64,000 nt of DNA from Flavobacteriales bacterium (GTDB lineage: Bacteria; Bacteroidota; Bacteroidia; UBA10329): positions 1 to 64,000 of the forward strand of contig JACJZQ010000009.1 in assembly GCA_020635495.1 (NCBI GenBank). The letters run 5' to 3'. The position numbers and the translations under genes are program-made. Below the pieces are notes generated by a model. It saw only the letters and a list, made by a program, of their open reading frames with translations. It was not told where the DNA came from and did no database searches. Below are positions 1 through 8,004 of the stretch, in pieces; the stretch's first letter is position 1, and the number at the start of each line of letters is the position of its first letter.

Positions 1-1437
1 AAAATCTGAAGTGATCACCGTTACGGTTTCCCAACTGGTAAGTGTTTGTCCGCCACAGGCATCTTGAACCGTATAGGTGTAGGTTGTTGTCTGGTTTGGC
101 GATACCGAGACGTTGCTTCCAGCAGGTGCACCATTATCCCACGAACCAGAATAGGGTCCGAAGCTACCGCTTGCCGATGCGGTAAGGTTGGTGCTCTCTC
201 CTTGGCAAATGGTGGTGCTGCCTGTTGTTGCAAGAGACAGTTGAACATCATTGTCAATGATATTCATGGTGTAAACAGGTGGCGCTGTACAGGTACAACC
301 TCCTCCTAGCAGACTGAGAACAACTGTTTCGTTTCCTTCAGGAGTGAAATCCAAGATTCCTTCAATGCTCAGAACAACAGAATCCTGCCCTGCAGGAATA
401 GTAACGGTGCCCGGTAGTGTTGTGTAATCAACTCCCGGAGTGGCCGTTCCGGCAACGTTGTATCCAACGGTTATTGCATTTGAATTGGAGCTACCAGGCA
501 ATCTTCTGAACACGAAACTTCCAATATCGCAGCCTTCATTAACACCTCCAACGCCTGTAACCGTTTCCAACGTTACTGGGTCTCCTCCACTGGCGGAGAA
601 ACTTCCTTCTTCCAAGAAAACCCCAGAGTCAAGGGCTCCATCTCCAGCGTCTGCAATGGCAATTTTAATGTGATACGTTTGGCACGGAACCACTACTGCC
701 TTGGCCGTTAATACGGTAGTAAAGGCATCGTATTGAACCTCCGCACCGCTTGAATTATCTACATAATAAGCACAGTTGTTACATGGACCTGTGGCAGGTT
801 CGGTTCCGCTGTAACCGTTGTTGATATTGTTGATGGTAACGGCTATTGTAGTTCCAGGAATGAGCGCAATGTTTTCGGCTCCGCCAGAATAAGGTCCTGA
901 AATTCCAGGTCCTGAAAGGAAAAACCCGAACACATCATTATAGGGAGAGCCCACATATTCCGGATACTCCTCAGAACCGAACACATAGTTGAATCTTAGC
1001 GTATCGCTCTGCGGAATGAAATCAAATTCCAGAATGGCTGCATCGTACGTTGTGAAGTTATTGGCCAGATCCGTCAGATCCGGGTCTCCAGCCAAGCTGT
1101 GGTTAAAGCTGCGGTTGTTGCTGTTGTCGGGTCCAACGGCATAAACGGCCTGTCCAGATGATAGTATCAGACCATCCTGAATTCCGAGCGTAGCTCCATT
1201 TCCGAACTCGCCAATGGCGCCTGAACCTGATGCAAGACTTCCAGTAAATGTGATGTTCGAAACCGTAACACACTCACCCAACAGGACATTCTCTACGTAA
1301 TTCTGAACCTCTGAAGTAGTTGTTGCCGGAGTAACAGATATGGTCTGAGCCATGGACTTTCCGTACAGACCTAAGCAAACCGAAGCTACCCAAAGGCACT
1401 TTAGATGGAACTGAATATTTGAAGTAGAAATGTTCAA
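1..1437 (-). CDS. Choice-of-anchor L domain surface protein, 5' part (runs off left edge)
   Basis: The reverse strand is open from the left edge to about 1437. The N-terminus resembles a signal peptide (HLKCLWVASVCLGLYGKSMAQ region, cleavage after AQ). A choice-of-anchor L domain follows, with the typical stretches FNYVFGSEEYPEYVG and DVFGFFLSGPGISGPY. After it comes a Calx-beta-like segment (GTATPGVDYTTLPGTVTI), then an Ig/PKD-like segment (SWDNGAPAGSNVSVSPNQTT) near the edge. No ATG precedes the signal peptide in frame. I chose TTG at 1435-1437 because AAGGA lies 7 bases upstream; an internal ATG at 1353 would lose the signal peptide. Such proteins are exported by T9SS in Bacteroidota and are thought to act at the cell surface. 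The C-terminal sorting domain is outside the window, so export by T9SS is inferred. The exact start is uncertain. Confidence 0.8.
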   Translation of the reverse strand, partial: MNISTSNIQFHLKCLWVASVCLGLYGKSMAQTISVTPATTTSEVQNYVENVLLGECVTVSNITFTGSLASGSGAIGEFGNGATLGIQDGLILSSGQAVYAVGPDNSNNRSFNHSLAGDPDLTDLANNFTTYDAAILEFDFIPQSDTLRFNYVFGSEEYPEYVGSPYNDVFGFFLSGPGISGPYSGGAENIALIPGTTIAVTINNINNGYSGTEPATGPCNNCAYYVDNSSGAEVQYDAFTTVLTAKAVVVPCQTYHIKIAIADAGDGALDSGVFLEEGSFSASGGDPVTLETVTGVGGVNEGCDIGSFVFRRLPGSSNSNAITVGYNVAGTATPGVDYTTLPGTVTIPAGQDSVVLSIEGILDFTPEGNETVVLSLLGGGCTCTAPPVYTMNIIDNDVQLSLATTGSTTICQGESTNLTASASGSFGPYSGSWDNGAPAGSNVSVSPNQTTTYTYTVQDACGGQTLTSWETVTVITSDF

Positions 1438-1563
1438 GATCTGGTCCTTCGCACGTACGCGCACAGGGCTATTCTGTACGAGCAACCCTCAAAAAGGTTA
1501 TCCGGGGAGTTCAACCGTTCTTCTTGTTAACAATTCGGTAATAAACGAAGACACGGCTATTGA

Positions 1564-1571
1564 TACTTTTG
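1564..1571 (+). promoter_or_regulatory. -7 box (TACTTTTG) before the Na/Pi cotransporter gene
   Basis: TACTTTTG matches the Bacteroidota TAnnTTTG consensus and lies 17 bases before the ATG at 1589. I see no TTG at the usual -33 distance. Its position supports starting the gene at 1589 rather than at the in-frame ATG at 1430. Confidence 0.35.
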
Positions 1572-1588
1572 ATCAAAATCAAAACCTC

Positions 1589-3316
1589 ATGAAATTCGGC
1601 CTGCTTGAGATCTTACAACTGATTGGTGCCCTCGGATTCTTCATCTATGGAATGAAGGTGATGAGTGATGGCATTCAGAAGGTTGCCGGTTCTAAAATGC
1701 GAGACATCCTGGAGGCCATGACCTCCAATCGGGTGCTTGGCCTATTAACCGGTTTCATGGTTACTGCTTTGGTGCAGTCTTCTTCAGCTACCACGGTTAT
1801 GATCGTGAGTTTTGTGAATGCTGGATTGCTGAGTCTGGTAGAGTCCATAGGTGTAATCATGGGTGCTAACATTGGAACCACCATCACGGCTTGGCTTATC
1901 TCCATTTTGGGGTTCAAGGTTAAGATATCTGCCTTGGCATTGCCAATAATCGCTGTCGGTTTTCCCATGCTTTTCTCATCTCGCGATAGGATCAATTCCT
2001 GGGCACATGTATTGATAGGGTTTGCACTACTTTTCATGGGGTTGGACGAGTTGAAAAACTCGGTCCCGGATTTGAAATCCAATCCTGAAATATTGAGTTT
2101 CCTTCAGCATTACGCAGACTTGGGATATCTGTCCACTTTCATCTTCATCATTGTAGGAACAGTGCTTACGCTGGTGGTACAGTCATCTAGCGCAGCTATG
2201 GCTCTTACGTTGGTGATGTGCAATGAGGGGTGGATACCATTTGAATTGGCCGCAGCCATGGTACTGGGCGAGAACATTGGTACCACTATAACTGCCAACC
2301 TTGCTGCCCTGGTAGGAAACATACATGCAAAAAGAGCGGCTGGGGCTCACTTCATTTTCAACGTTTTCGGAGTGATCTGGATGTTTGTGGTATTCCCATT
2401 TTTCTTGAAAGGAATTGCATACTACATGGGCAATTTCATGCAAATGTTCCCTTCCTCAGAAAGTGCCAATTACAACCCGGAACATATTCCAATTGCCCTT
2501 TCCATTTTCCACACCAGTTTCAATATTCTGAATGTACTTATGCTCATTTGGTTCGTGCCTTTTATTGCTAAAACGGTTACGCGCATCATTCCTTCCAAGG
2601 GAGATGATGAGGACTTCAGTCTGGAGTTCATCGGACGTGGTTTGGTTCAAACTCCAGACATCTCATTGGCCGAAGCCGAAAATGAGATCGTGAAGTTTGC
2701 CAAGATCAATCAGAAAGGTGTTCAGAAGATCAGTGATCTGATTGAAGAAACGGAACACAGAACGCAGCAAAAGCTCCTCAAAAAAATCAAGGAATATGAA
2801 GAGCACACGGACCTTATAGAATTGAAGGTTGGCGAATTCCTAATGGAACTTAGCCGATTGGAATTGTCCAACCAAGGTTCGAGAAGGGTGCAATCTCTCT
2901 TGGCTGTTATCAACCACATGGAGTCTATTGGCGATGTCTACTATCAGATGTCTCGTTCAATTGAGCAGAAAATTGAGAAGAAGATCTGGTTTGACGAAAG
3001 CCACAGAAATGACCTCAGAGAAATGAGAGATCTGGTTTTCAAGAGCATGGAAATAATGAAGCCTGCGTTGCGCAAAAAAGCTGACCAAGTGAATTTGGAA
3101 GCTGCCATTGAGATTGAGAAGCAGATAAATCAAATGCGTGATCGATTTAAGGCCAAAATCTTCAAGAAGATCGAAAAAGGGAAAACCAATCTTGAAACCG
3201 GTTTGATCTATATGGACTTGATCAACGGTTACGAGAAAATCGCTGACCACGTGATTCACGTTTCACAAGCGCTACGCGGTGATCATCTCGATCTTGAAGA
3301 CGAGGTTACTACCTAA
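1589..3316 (+). CDS. Na+/phosphate cotransporter family protein with PhoU-like tail
   Basis: A 575-residue inner-membrane protein of the NptA/Na_Pi_cotrans family (sodium-coupled phosphate uptake). The membrane part (residues about 8-340) contains two inverted repeats, each with the hallmark QSSSA motif (VQSSSATTVMIVSF and VQSSSAAMALTLV) and a GANIGTTIT/GENIGTTIT motif. The C-terminal 200 residues are a charged helical PhoU-like domain, as usual in the long members. I start at ATG 1589 (MKFGLLEIL). The upstream in-frame extension to 1430 has no transmembrane character and overlaps the promoter region of the divergent gene. The 3' end overlaps the convergent lipoprotein gene by 4 bases. Substrate is assigned from the family. 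Confidence 0.88.
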   Translation: MKFGLLEILQLIGALGFFIYGMKVMSDGIQKVAGSKMRDILEAMTSNRVLGLLTGFMVTALVQSSSATTVMIVSFVNAGLLSLVESIGVIMGANIGTTITAWLISILGFKVKISALALPIIAVGFPMLFSSRDRINSWAHVLIGFALLFMGLDELKNSVPDLKSNPEILSFLQHYADLGYLSTFIFIIVGTVLTLVVQSSSAAMALTLVMCNEGWIPFELAAAMVLGENIGTTITANLAALVGNIHAKRAAGAHFIFNVFGVIWMFVVFPFFLKGIAYYMGNFMQMFPSSESANYNPEHIPIALSIFHTSFNILNVLMLIWFVPFIAKTVTRIIPSKGDDEDFSLEFIGRGLVQTPDISLAEAENEIVKFAKINQKGVQKISDLIEETEHRTQQKLLKKIKEYEEHTDLIELKVGEFLMELSRLELSNQGSRRVQSLLAVINHMESIGDVYYQMSRSIEQKIEKKIWFDESHRNDLREMRDLVFKSMEIMKPALRKKADQVNLEAAIEIEKQINQMRDRFKAKIFKKIEKGKTNLETGLIYMDLINGYEKIADHVIHVSQALRGDHLDLEDEVTT

Positions 3317-3816
3317 AATCCCAAGGTAGAAAGCACAATATCTGGCGATATGATAGTGTCGCTGTGCTGAAGGTCGCGGTCAACAATGAAAAGCTCATAT
3401 CTGACCGTATCATAAGGTGAACCCGGGCGGGCATCAATTCTCACATCCATTCTGCCTTCGAGCGCGTTTCCAACACCTGCAGACTCCAATCGCTTAAATC
3501 GGGCATGGAATGGTGGGTCGGTCACAAACTCAACATATTGCCCATTTCTCTTCTCAAAATAGCGAATGAAGAGGTTGTAATAATAAGGCTCCCCAAGAGC
3601 AAAAACGCCTTCATTATCAGACTCATTCAAGCCAAGATTTCCATCGCCATCCGTAAAACGGAAGCTTATCATTCCAAGTGAGTCAATGACGCTAGCGGCA
3701 TTCGGGTTGAAGTACATTCCAAGGAATTCAACGTCTGGCCTGTTCGGATAATCTGCATTCTTAAGGCAAGAACTCAGTCCAACGGTTACTAACAAAAGCA
3801 GAATAGCTCTCTTCAT
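3313..3816 (-). CDS. Predicted lipoprotein of unknown function
   Basis: A 167-residue protein with a lipoprotein signal peptide (MKRAILLLLVTVGLSSC, lipobox LSSC). The mature part contains FRFTDGDGNLGLNESD, an acidic DGDGN stretch that could bind calcium, and is otherwise beta-rich. Proteins of this type (small SSC lipoproteins with a D-G-D-G-N-L-G motif) are widespread in Bacteroidota and have no known function. The gene stands alone and converges on the Na/Pi transporter gene. A likely -7 box lies 4 bases upstream of the start, which would give an almost leaderless transcript. Confidence 0.75.
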   Translation of the reverse strand: MKRAILLLLVTVGLSSCLKNADYPNRPDVEFLGMYFNPNAASVIDSLGMISFRFTDGDGNLGLNESDNEGVFALGEPYYYNLFIRYFEKRNGQYVEFVTDPPFHARFKRLESAGVGNALEGRMDVRIDARPGSPYDTVRYELFIVDRDLQHSDTIISPDIVLSTLGF

Positions 3817-3820
3817 CTTT

Positions 3821-3828
3821 CAAAATTA
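3821..3828 (-). promoter_or_regulatory. -7 box (TAATTTTG) for the lipoprotein gene
   Basis: On the minus strand TAATTTTG matches TAnnTTTG and ends 4 bases before the ATG at 3816. That predicts an mRNA with almost no leader. The -33 element is not clear. Confidence 0.4.
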
Positions 3829-3855
3829 GACAATTTTGCGCCCAGCAATCGGCAC

Positions 3856-4857
3856 ATGAACGCACACACCGCAAGCATTACTGAACGCATTTTCTGTATG
3901 AACGAACACAACGATGTGTTGTTCGAGCAGATCGCTTTGGAGTTGTTCCGATTGCATGCCACCAAGAACGAAACATACCGCGCTTTTATTGGGCATCTAG
4001 GAGTCGATACGGAAAATGTTCAGCGGCTAAGCGACATTCCCTTCTTACCGATTTCCATGTTCAAACGGCATCAGGTTGGCGTTTTCAATGCGCCACCCGA
4101 AGCGGTTTTCCTCAGCAGCGGAACCACTGGAATGGAACGCAGTCAGCACATGGTGGCAAGTTTGGCACTGTACGACAAAAGCTTGTTTCTATGCTTTGAA
4201 CAGTTCTTTGGAAAGCCCGAAGATTACTGTATTCTGGCATTGCTTCCCTCCTATTTGGAGCGCTCCAATTCTTCGCTTGTTTACATGACGCAGAAGCTGA
4301 TGCGGAAAAGCGGTCATGCTGATAATGGCTTTTATCTGGATCGGCTCACATCACTTTCGAAAGTGCTGAAAAAGAATTCGAAAAATGGCGTGAAAACGCT
4401 TCTGATCGGAGTAACATTCGCGCTGCTCGAACTCGCAGAAAAGCATCCGCAGGAACTGAAAAACTGCATGATTCTGGAAACGGGCGGGATGAAAGGCAGA
4501 CGCAGGGAAATGCCACGAGAAGAAGTGCACGAAATCCTGAAATCCGCATTTGGTTTAGAGAACATCGCCAGCGAATACGGCATGACCGAACTGCTAAGCC
4601 AAGCATATTCTCTGGGCGAAGGAATTTTCAGAACACCGCCTTGGATGCGGGTTTATGTTCGCGAAGCAACTGACCCATTGAACGTCTACGAACGTGGTAA
4701 AGGCGCATTGAATGTGATCGATCTGGCCAATATGCATAGTTGTCCGTTCATAGCTACGCAGGATCTGGCACACATCCATCAAGACCACTCTTTCGAAGTG
4801 CTTGGGAGAATGGACGATGCGGAAGTGCGTGGGTGTAATTTGATGGTTTCTACCTAG
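3856..4857 (+). CDS. LuxE-like acyl-protein synthetase / acyl-activating enzyme
   Basis: A 333-residue protein of the LuxE/PaaK-like acyl-activating superfamily. The adenylate-forming signature FLSSGTTGMERSQH sits near residue 86. A second conserved block, ASEYGMTELLSQAYS, near residue 238 is the usual EYGMTE/L motif of the superfamily. In Bacteroidota, genes of this type occur as free-standing copies away from lux operons, so the acyl acceptor is unknown. It could activate a fatty or aromatic acid for lipid or pigment chemistry. ATG 3856 gives a plausible cytosolic N-terminus; a second Met at residue 15 is an alternative start. It converges on tyrS across a palindromic repeat. Confidence 0.8.
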   Translation: MNAHTASITERIFCMNEHNDVLFEQIALELFRLHATKNETYRAFIGHLGVDTENVQRLSDIPFLPISMFKRHQVGVFNAPPEAVFLSSGTTGMERSQHMVASLALYDKSLFLCFEQFFGKPEDYCILALLPSYLERSNSSLVYMTQKLMRKSGHADNGFYLDRLTSLSKVLKKNSKNGVKTLLIGVTFALLELAEKHPQELKNCMILETGGMKGRRREMPREEVHEILKSAFGLENIASEYGMTELLSQAYSLGEGIFRTPPWMRVYVREATDPLNVYERGKGALNVIDLANMHSCPFIATQDLAHIHQDHSFEVLGRMDDAEVRGCNLMVST

Positions 4858-4859
4858 CC

Positions 4860-4929
4860 CGTCATTGCGAACTGAGTGAAGCAATCTCCTGATTGAGATT
4901 GCCGCGTTCGTTCCTCACTCGCAATGACG
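4860..4929. repeat. REP-like palindromic element between convergent genes
   Basis: The outer arms CGTCATTGCGA (4860-4870) and TCGCAATGACG (4919-4929) are perfect inverse complements. The inner arms GCAATCTC and GAGATTGC (about 4881-4902) nest inside them. The element fills the whole gap between the LuxE-like gene and tyrS and could act as a bidirectional transcript end. Sequences of this type (GTCATTGCGA...GAAGCAATCT) are common interspersed repeats in bacterial genomes. Confidence 0.75.
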
Positions 4930-4930
4930 A

Positions 4931-6226
4931 TCAAACAGCATTGATCAAGAAGTAATTCTTCTTGCCACGCTGCGCGAGGATGTATTTTCCAGAGATCAAG
5001 AAAGAAGCATCAACCGACAGATCAACAGCCGAAACCTTGTTCTGATTGATGGAAACGCCATTTCCCTGAATCATCTTTCTGGCTTCACCTTTCGATGGAA
5101 AAACAGCCGCTTTCTCAGTCAAAAGATCGATGACGCCAATTCCGCTTTCCAGTTCAGATTTCGAGATTTCAAACTGTGGAACGCCATCAAAAACCGAAAG
5201 CAAATCGCTTTCTGAAAGCTTGCGCAGACTTTCTTCCGTTCCTTTTCCGAAAAGAATTTCTGAAGCCGCTACAGCCGCGTTGTAATCATCCTCAGAATGC
5301 ACACGAATAGTCACATCTTTAGCCAGTGCTTTTTGCAACGCACGGGCGTGCGGTGCTTGCTCATGTTCCGCTTCCATCGCTTCAATTTCCGCTTTCGGAA
5401 GCAACGAGAAAATGCGGATGTACTTCTTCGCGTCCTCATCAGAAGCATTCAGCCAGAACTGGTAGAATTGGTATGGTGAGGTTCTTTCTGGATCTAACCA
5501 AACATTGCCGCTTTCGGTCTTCCCGAATTTGCCGCCATCGGCTTTGGTGATAAGTGGCGCAACCAAAGCTTTCGCTTCGCCCAAGCCCATTCTGCGGATG
5601 AGTTCTGTTCCTGTGACGATGTTTCCCCACTGATCGGAACCGCCCATTTGCAGCTTCACGCCTTTGGTTTTCAGCAGGTGCGCAAAGTCGTATCCTTGCA
5701 CCAACTGGTAACTGAACTCCGTGAACGAAATGCCTGTTTCTAAACGATTCTGAACCGAATCCTTGGACATCATGTAACTGACCGTAATGTGTTTCCCAAT
5801 GTCTCTCATGAACTGGAGAAAACTCATGCCCTTGAACCAATCGTAATTGTTGGCCAACTCAGCTTTGTTGTCGCCATTCTCAAAATCCAAGAACTTCAAA
5901 AGCTGCTTGCGAACACCTTCCTGATTCTTGCGCAGCGTTTCCTCATCGAGAAGGTTTCGCTCGGCAGATTTTCCCGAAGGGTCACCGATCATTCCTGTAG
6001 CGCCACCCACCAAGGCAATCGGTTTGTGACCCGCCAACTGCAAGTGCTTGAGCAACATGATCGGCACCAAGTTTCCGATGTGCAACGAATCAGAGGTTGG
6101 GTCAAAGCCCACATAACCCGTCACCATTTCGCGATTGAGCATTTCTTGTGTTTCGGGCATGCTGTCGTGAAGCAGTCCTCGCCATTTCAATTCGTCAATA
6201 AGGTCGTGGTTGGGTTTGAATGCCAT
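4931..6226 (-). CDS. tyrS: Tyrosyl-tRNA synthetase
   Basis: A class I aminoacyl-tRNA synthetase of 431 residues, the normal length for bacterial TyrRS. It charges tRNA-Tyr with tyrosine using ATP. The HIGH-type signature is SLHIGNLV (residues about 47-54). The tyrosine pocket segment is YDFAHLLKTKGVKLQMGGSDQWGN. The KMSKS-type loop is KFGKTESG. The last 90 residues form an S4-like RNA-binding domain (FPSKGEARKMIQGNGVSINQ). A good -7 promoter box lies 18 bases upstream of the start. The 3' end abuts a REP-like palindrome shared with the convergent gene. Confidence 0.97.
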   Translation of the reverse strand: MAFKPNHDLIDELKWRGLLHDSMPETQEMLNREMVTGYVGFDPTSDSLHIGNLVPIMLLKHLQLAGHKPIALVGGATGMIGDPSGKSAERNLLDEETLRKNQEGVRKQLLKFLDFENGDNKAELANNYDWFKGMSFLQFMRDIGKHITVSYMMSKDSVQNRLETGISFTEFSYQLVQGYDFAHLLKTKGVKLQMGGSDQWGNIVTGTELIRRMGLGEAKALVAPLITKADGGKFGKTESGNVWLDPERTSPYQFYQFWLNASDEDAKKYIRIFSLLPKAEIEAMEAEHEQAPHARALQKALAKDVTIRVHSEDDYNAAVAASEILFGKGTEESLRKLSESDLLSVFDGVPQFEISKSELESGIGVIDLLTEKAAVFPSKGEARKMIQGNGVSINQNKVSAVDLSVDASFLISGKYILAQRGKKNYFLINAV

Positions 6227-6244
6227 TCTTAATTATTTGGGCGG

Positions 6245-6252
6245 CAAAGTTA
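6245..6252 (-). promoter_or_regulatory. -7 box (TAACTTTG) for tyrS
   Basis: On the minus strand TAACTTTG matches the Bacteroidota -7 consensus and lies 18 bases before the tyrS ATG, just past the stop of the upstream acetyltransferase gene. It suggests tyrS is transcribed separately from the preceding operon. No clear -33 TTG at standard spacing. Confidence 0.45.
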
Positions 6253-6768
6253 TCAGCCTTTGCGGTAATCCGCCCGATCAAGCGCCATCAAAACCTCATC
6301 GAAATAGTTGTCATCGATTTTCAGGCATCTTGGTTCACAGCCATACTCCTTAAAACCAAGGCTCTTGTAAAGCGAAATAGCCACTTGATTACGAGCCGAT
6401 GCCCCTAGAAGAATCCGCTCAAGACCATCAAACTCAAAAGCGCTGCGGATCGTTTCCTCCATCAGCTTCTTTCCTAGCCCTTTGCCTCTTTGATCTGGGT
6501 GAATAAAGACCGACCAAACCGTGCCCTTGTGCCTGACCTTCGGTTGGTGACTTCGGTAAAAACCAGCTATGCCAATGAGTTGATCCTGATTGAAAACACC
6601 GATTATAAAGTGGCCTTCAAGGGTTGTGTTCCGTTCGAAAAGTCCTTTTCGGTGAGGCTGTTCATCCTCGTTTGAGGCACCGAACGAACTTGGGGCTAGT
6701 TCCAAAGCAATGGTGCGCATCGCGTTCCATTGCTCAAAATCATTATCTACTAGTTTTCGAATTTCCAT
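6253..6768 (-). CDS. GNAT family N-acetyltransferase
   Basis: A 171-residue GNAT-fold acetyltransferase. The acetyl-CoA pyrophosphate-binding loop is visible as HPDQRGKGLGKKLMEE (residues about 92-107). It is followed by the strand ILLGASARNQVAISLYKSLGFKEYG, where the ARNQVAISLYKSLGF stretch is the classic GNAT motif B. The acceptor is unknown; small-molecule amines or protein N-termini are both possible. Its ATG directly abuts the stop codon of the transporter gene upstream (TAG then ATG), so the two are probably translated from one mRNA. Confidence 0.85.
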   Translation of the reverse strand: MEIRKLVDNDFEQWNAMRTIALELAPSSFGASNEDEQPHRKGLFERNTTLEGHFIIGVFNQDQLIGIAGFYRSHQPKVRHKGTVWSVFIHPDQRGKGLGKKLMEETIRSAFEFDGLERILLGASARNQVAISLYKSLGFKEYGCEPRCLKIDDNYFDEVLMALDRADYRKG

Positions 6769-8001
6769 CTACAGAAAGTCTTGAATGAAGCCCCGAACAC
6801 CAACGCCTCCCATGAAGAGGGAAAAAAGAAAAATGAGAAACAGAATGAGGTTCTCCATGTTCGAATTGGCGTGTTCGCCCATGATCTTCTTGCTTGATGT
6901 GAGGTAGAAAACACCCCCAACCGTCACTGGAAGCACCAAAGCCGCAAACGCTTGGCTGGCAACCATCACAAACACAGGTCGCGCATGGAAAATGGGAACG
7001 ACCAATCCGAGCAGCGACATGACAAGGACGATCATGCGGAAATTGAACTTTTTCAGGTCGCGTTCCCAGCCGAAGAAATCGCACAGCAACCAAGGCAGAA
7101 GCAACGTGTTCGGAAACTGAGATGAAAGCCCAGCAGCGGTGATTCCAATGACGAAAATGGCTACCGCGTACTTACCCGCCACAGGTTCGAGCAATGGGAT
7201 CATTTCCTTTGCATCGTTGAGCGATTGTCCTGCGAGGTAAAGAGTTCCTGCTGCCGCTGCCATGATAGAGGCCGATATCAAAAACATCATCGTGGCACTG
7301 ATGGCCGCATCTCGGTTCTGGATTTTCATGTCCTGAATTCCCCAACCTTGCTCTTTTACCAGTGTGGTTCGGACAATGAATATCATGGATGAAACCGTGG
7401 TTCCGACCATTCCCGCAATGACCAGATGCGAGCTTGAATTGGAAGTTGCATTTGTCTCTGGAACAGATGGAATCAACCCGTTCAGCATATCCGCAACAGG
7501 CGGCATCATCAGCACGAAATTGATGAAGAACGCAAAGCCCATGAACGCCACCATTCCCGCCAACACTTTTTCAAAAGTTGAAGTCGTTCCCACGAAGAAA
7601 ATCGCGTAGATCATAGCAATGGAACCAATTGCCCACGCAATCGGGGAAATACCACCATCAACCCACATCAACGACCATTCGTGCAGCACATCAGCCACAA
7701 TTCCCATTACGCCCATAATTCCACCAGAAACGTTGACTGTCAATGCCACCAACAGAAACATCCCGAAAGCAGGATGAATATGTTTTCGGAATGCAGCCAA
7801 AGCCGTTTCGCCTGTTACAATCGTGTATTTCCCGAACAAACGGATGAGATAATAAGTGACCAAGCACGAGAGAAGGATGGTCCAAAGCAGTGCCATGCCG
7901 TAGTTGGCACCCGCTTTTGCGATGGCCGTAACGCTGCCCGTTCCAATGTTGAAACCGATAAGGAACAGGCCAGGAAGAATGGACTTGATGAAGGTTTTCA
8001 C
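6769..8001 (-). CDS. NRAMP-like divalent-metal transporter family protein, atypical
   Basis: A 410-residue polytopic membrane protein (about 10-11 transmembrane helices) with the NRAMP/SLC11-like layout. The first helix reads GLFLIGFNIGTGSVTAIAKAGANYG. This sits where canonical Mn/Fe transporters have the metal-binding DPGN motif, here FNIGTGS. I also find no MPH motif in the sixth helix region (GMVGTTVSSMIFIV). Metal specificity may therefore differ, or it may carry another cation. The start is GTG at 8001 (MKTFIKSILPG). It lies 3 bases after the YyaL-like gene and abuts the acetyltransferase gene, forming a tight three-gene operon. Confidence 0.75.
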   Translation of the reverse strand: MKTFIKSILPGLFLIGFNIGTGSVTAIAKAGANYGMALLWTILLSCLVTYYLIRLFGKYTIVTGETALAAFRKHIHPAFGMFLLVALTVNVSGGIMGVMGIVADVLHEWSLMWVDGGISPIAWAIGSIAMIYAIFFVGTTSTFEKVLAGMVAFMGFAFFINFVLMMPPVADMLNGLIPSVPETNATSNSSSHLVIAGMVGTTVSSMIFIVRTTLVKEQGWGIQDMKIQNRDAAISATMMFLISASIMAAAAGTLYLAGQSLNDAKEMIPLLEPVAGKYAVAIFVIGITAAGLSSQFPNTLLLPWLLCDFFGWERDLKKFNFRMIVLVMSLLGLVVPIFHARPVFVMVASQAFAALVLPVTVGGVFYLTSSKKIMGEHANSNMENLILFLIFLFSLFMGGVGVRGFIQDFL

Positions 8002-8004
8002 GCA

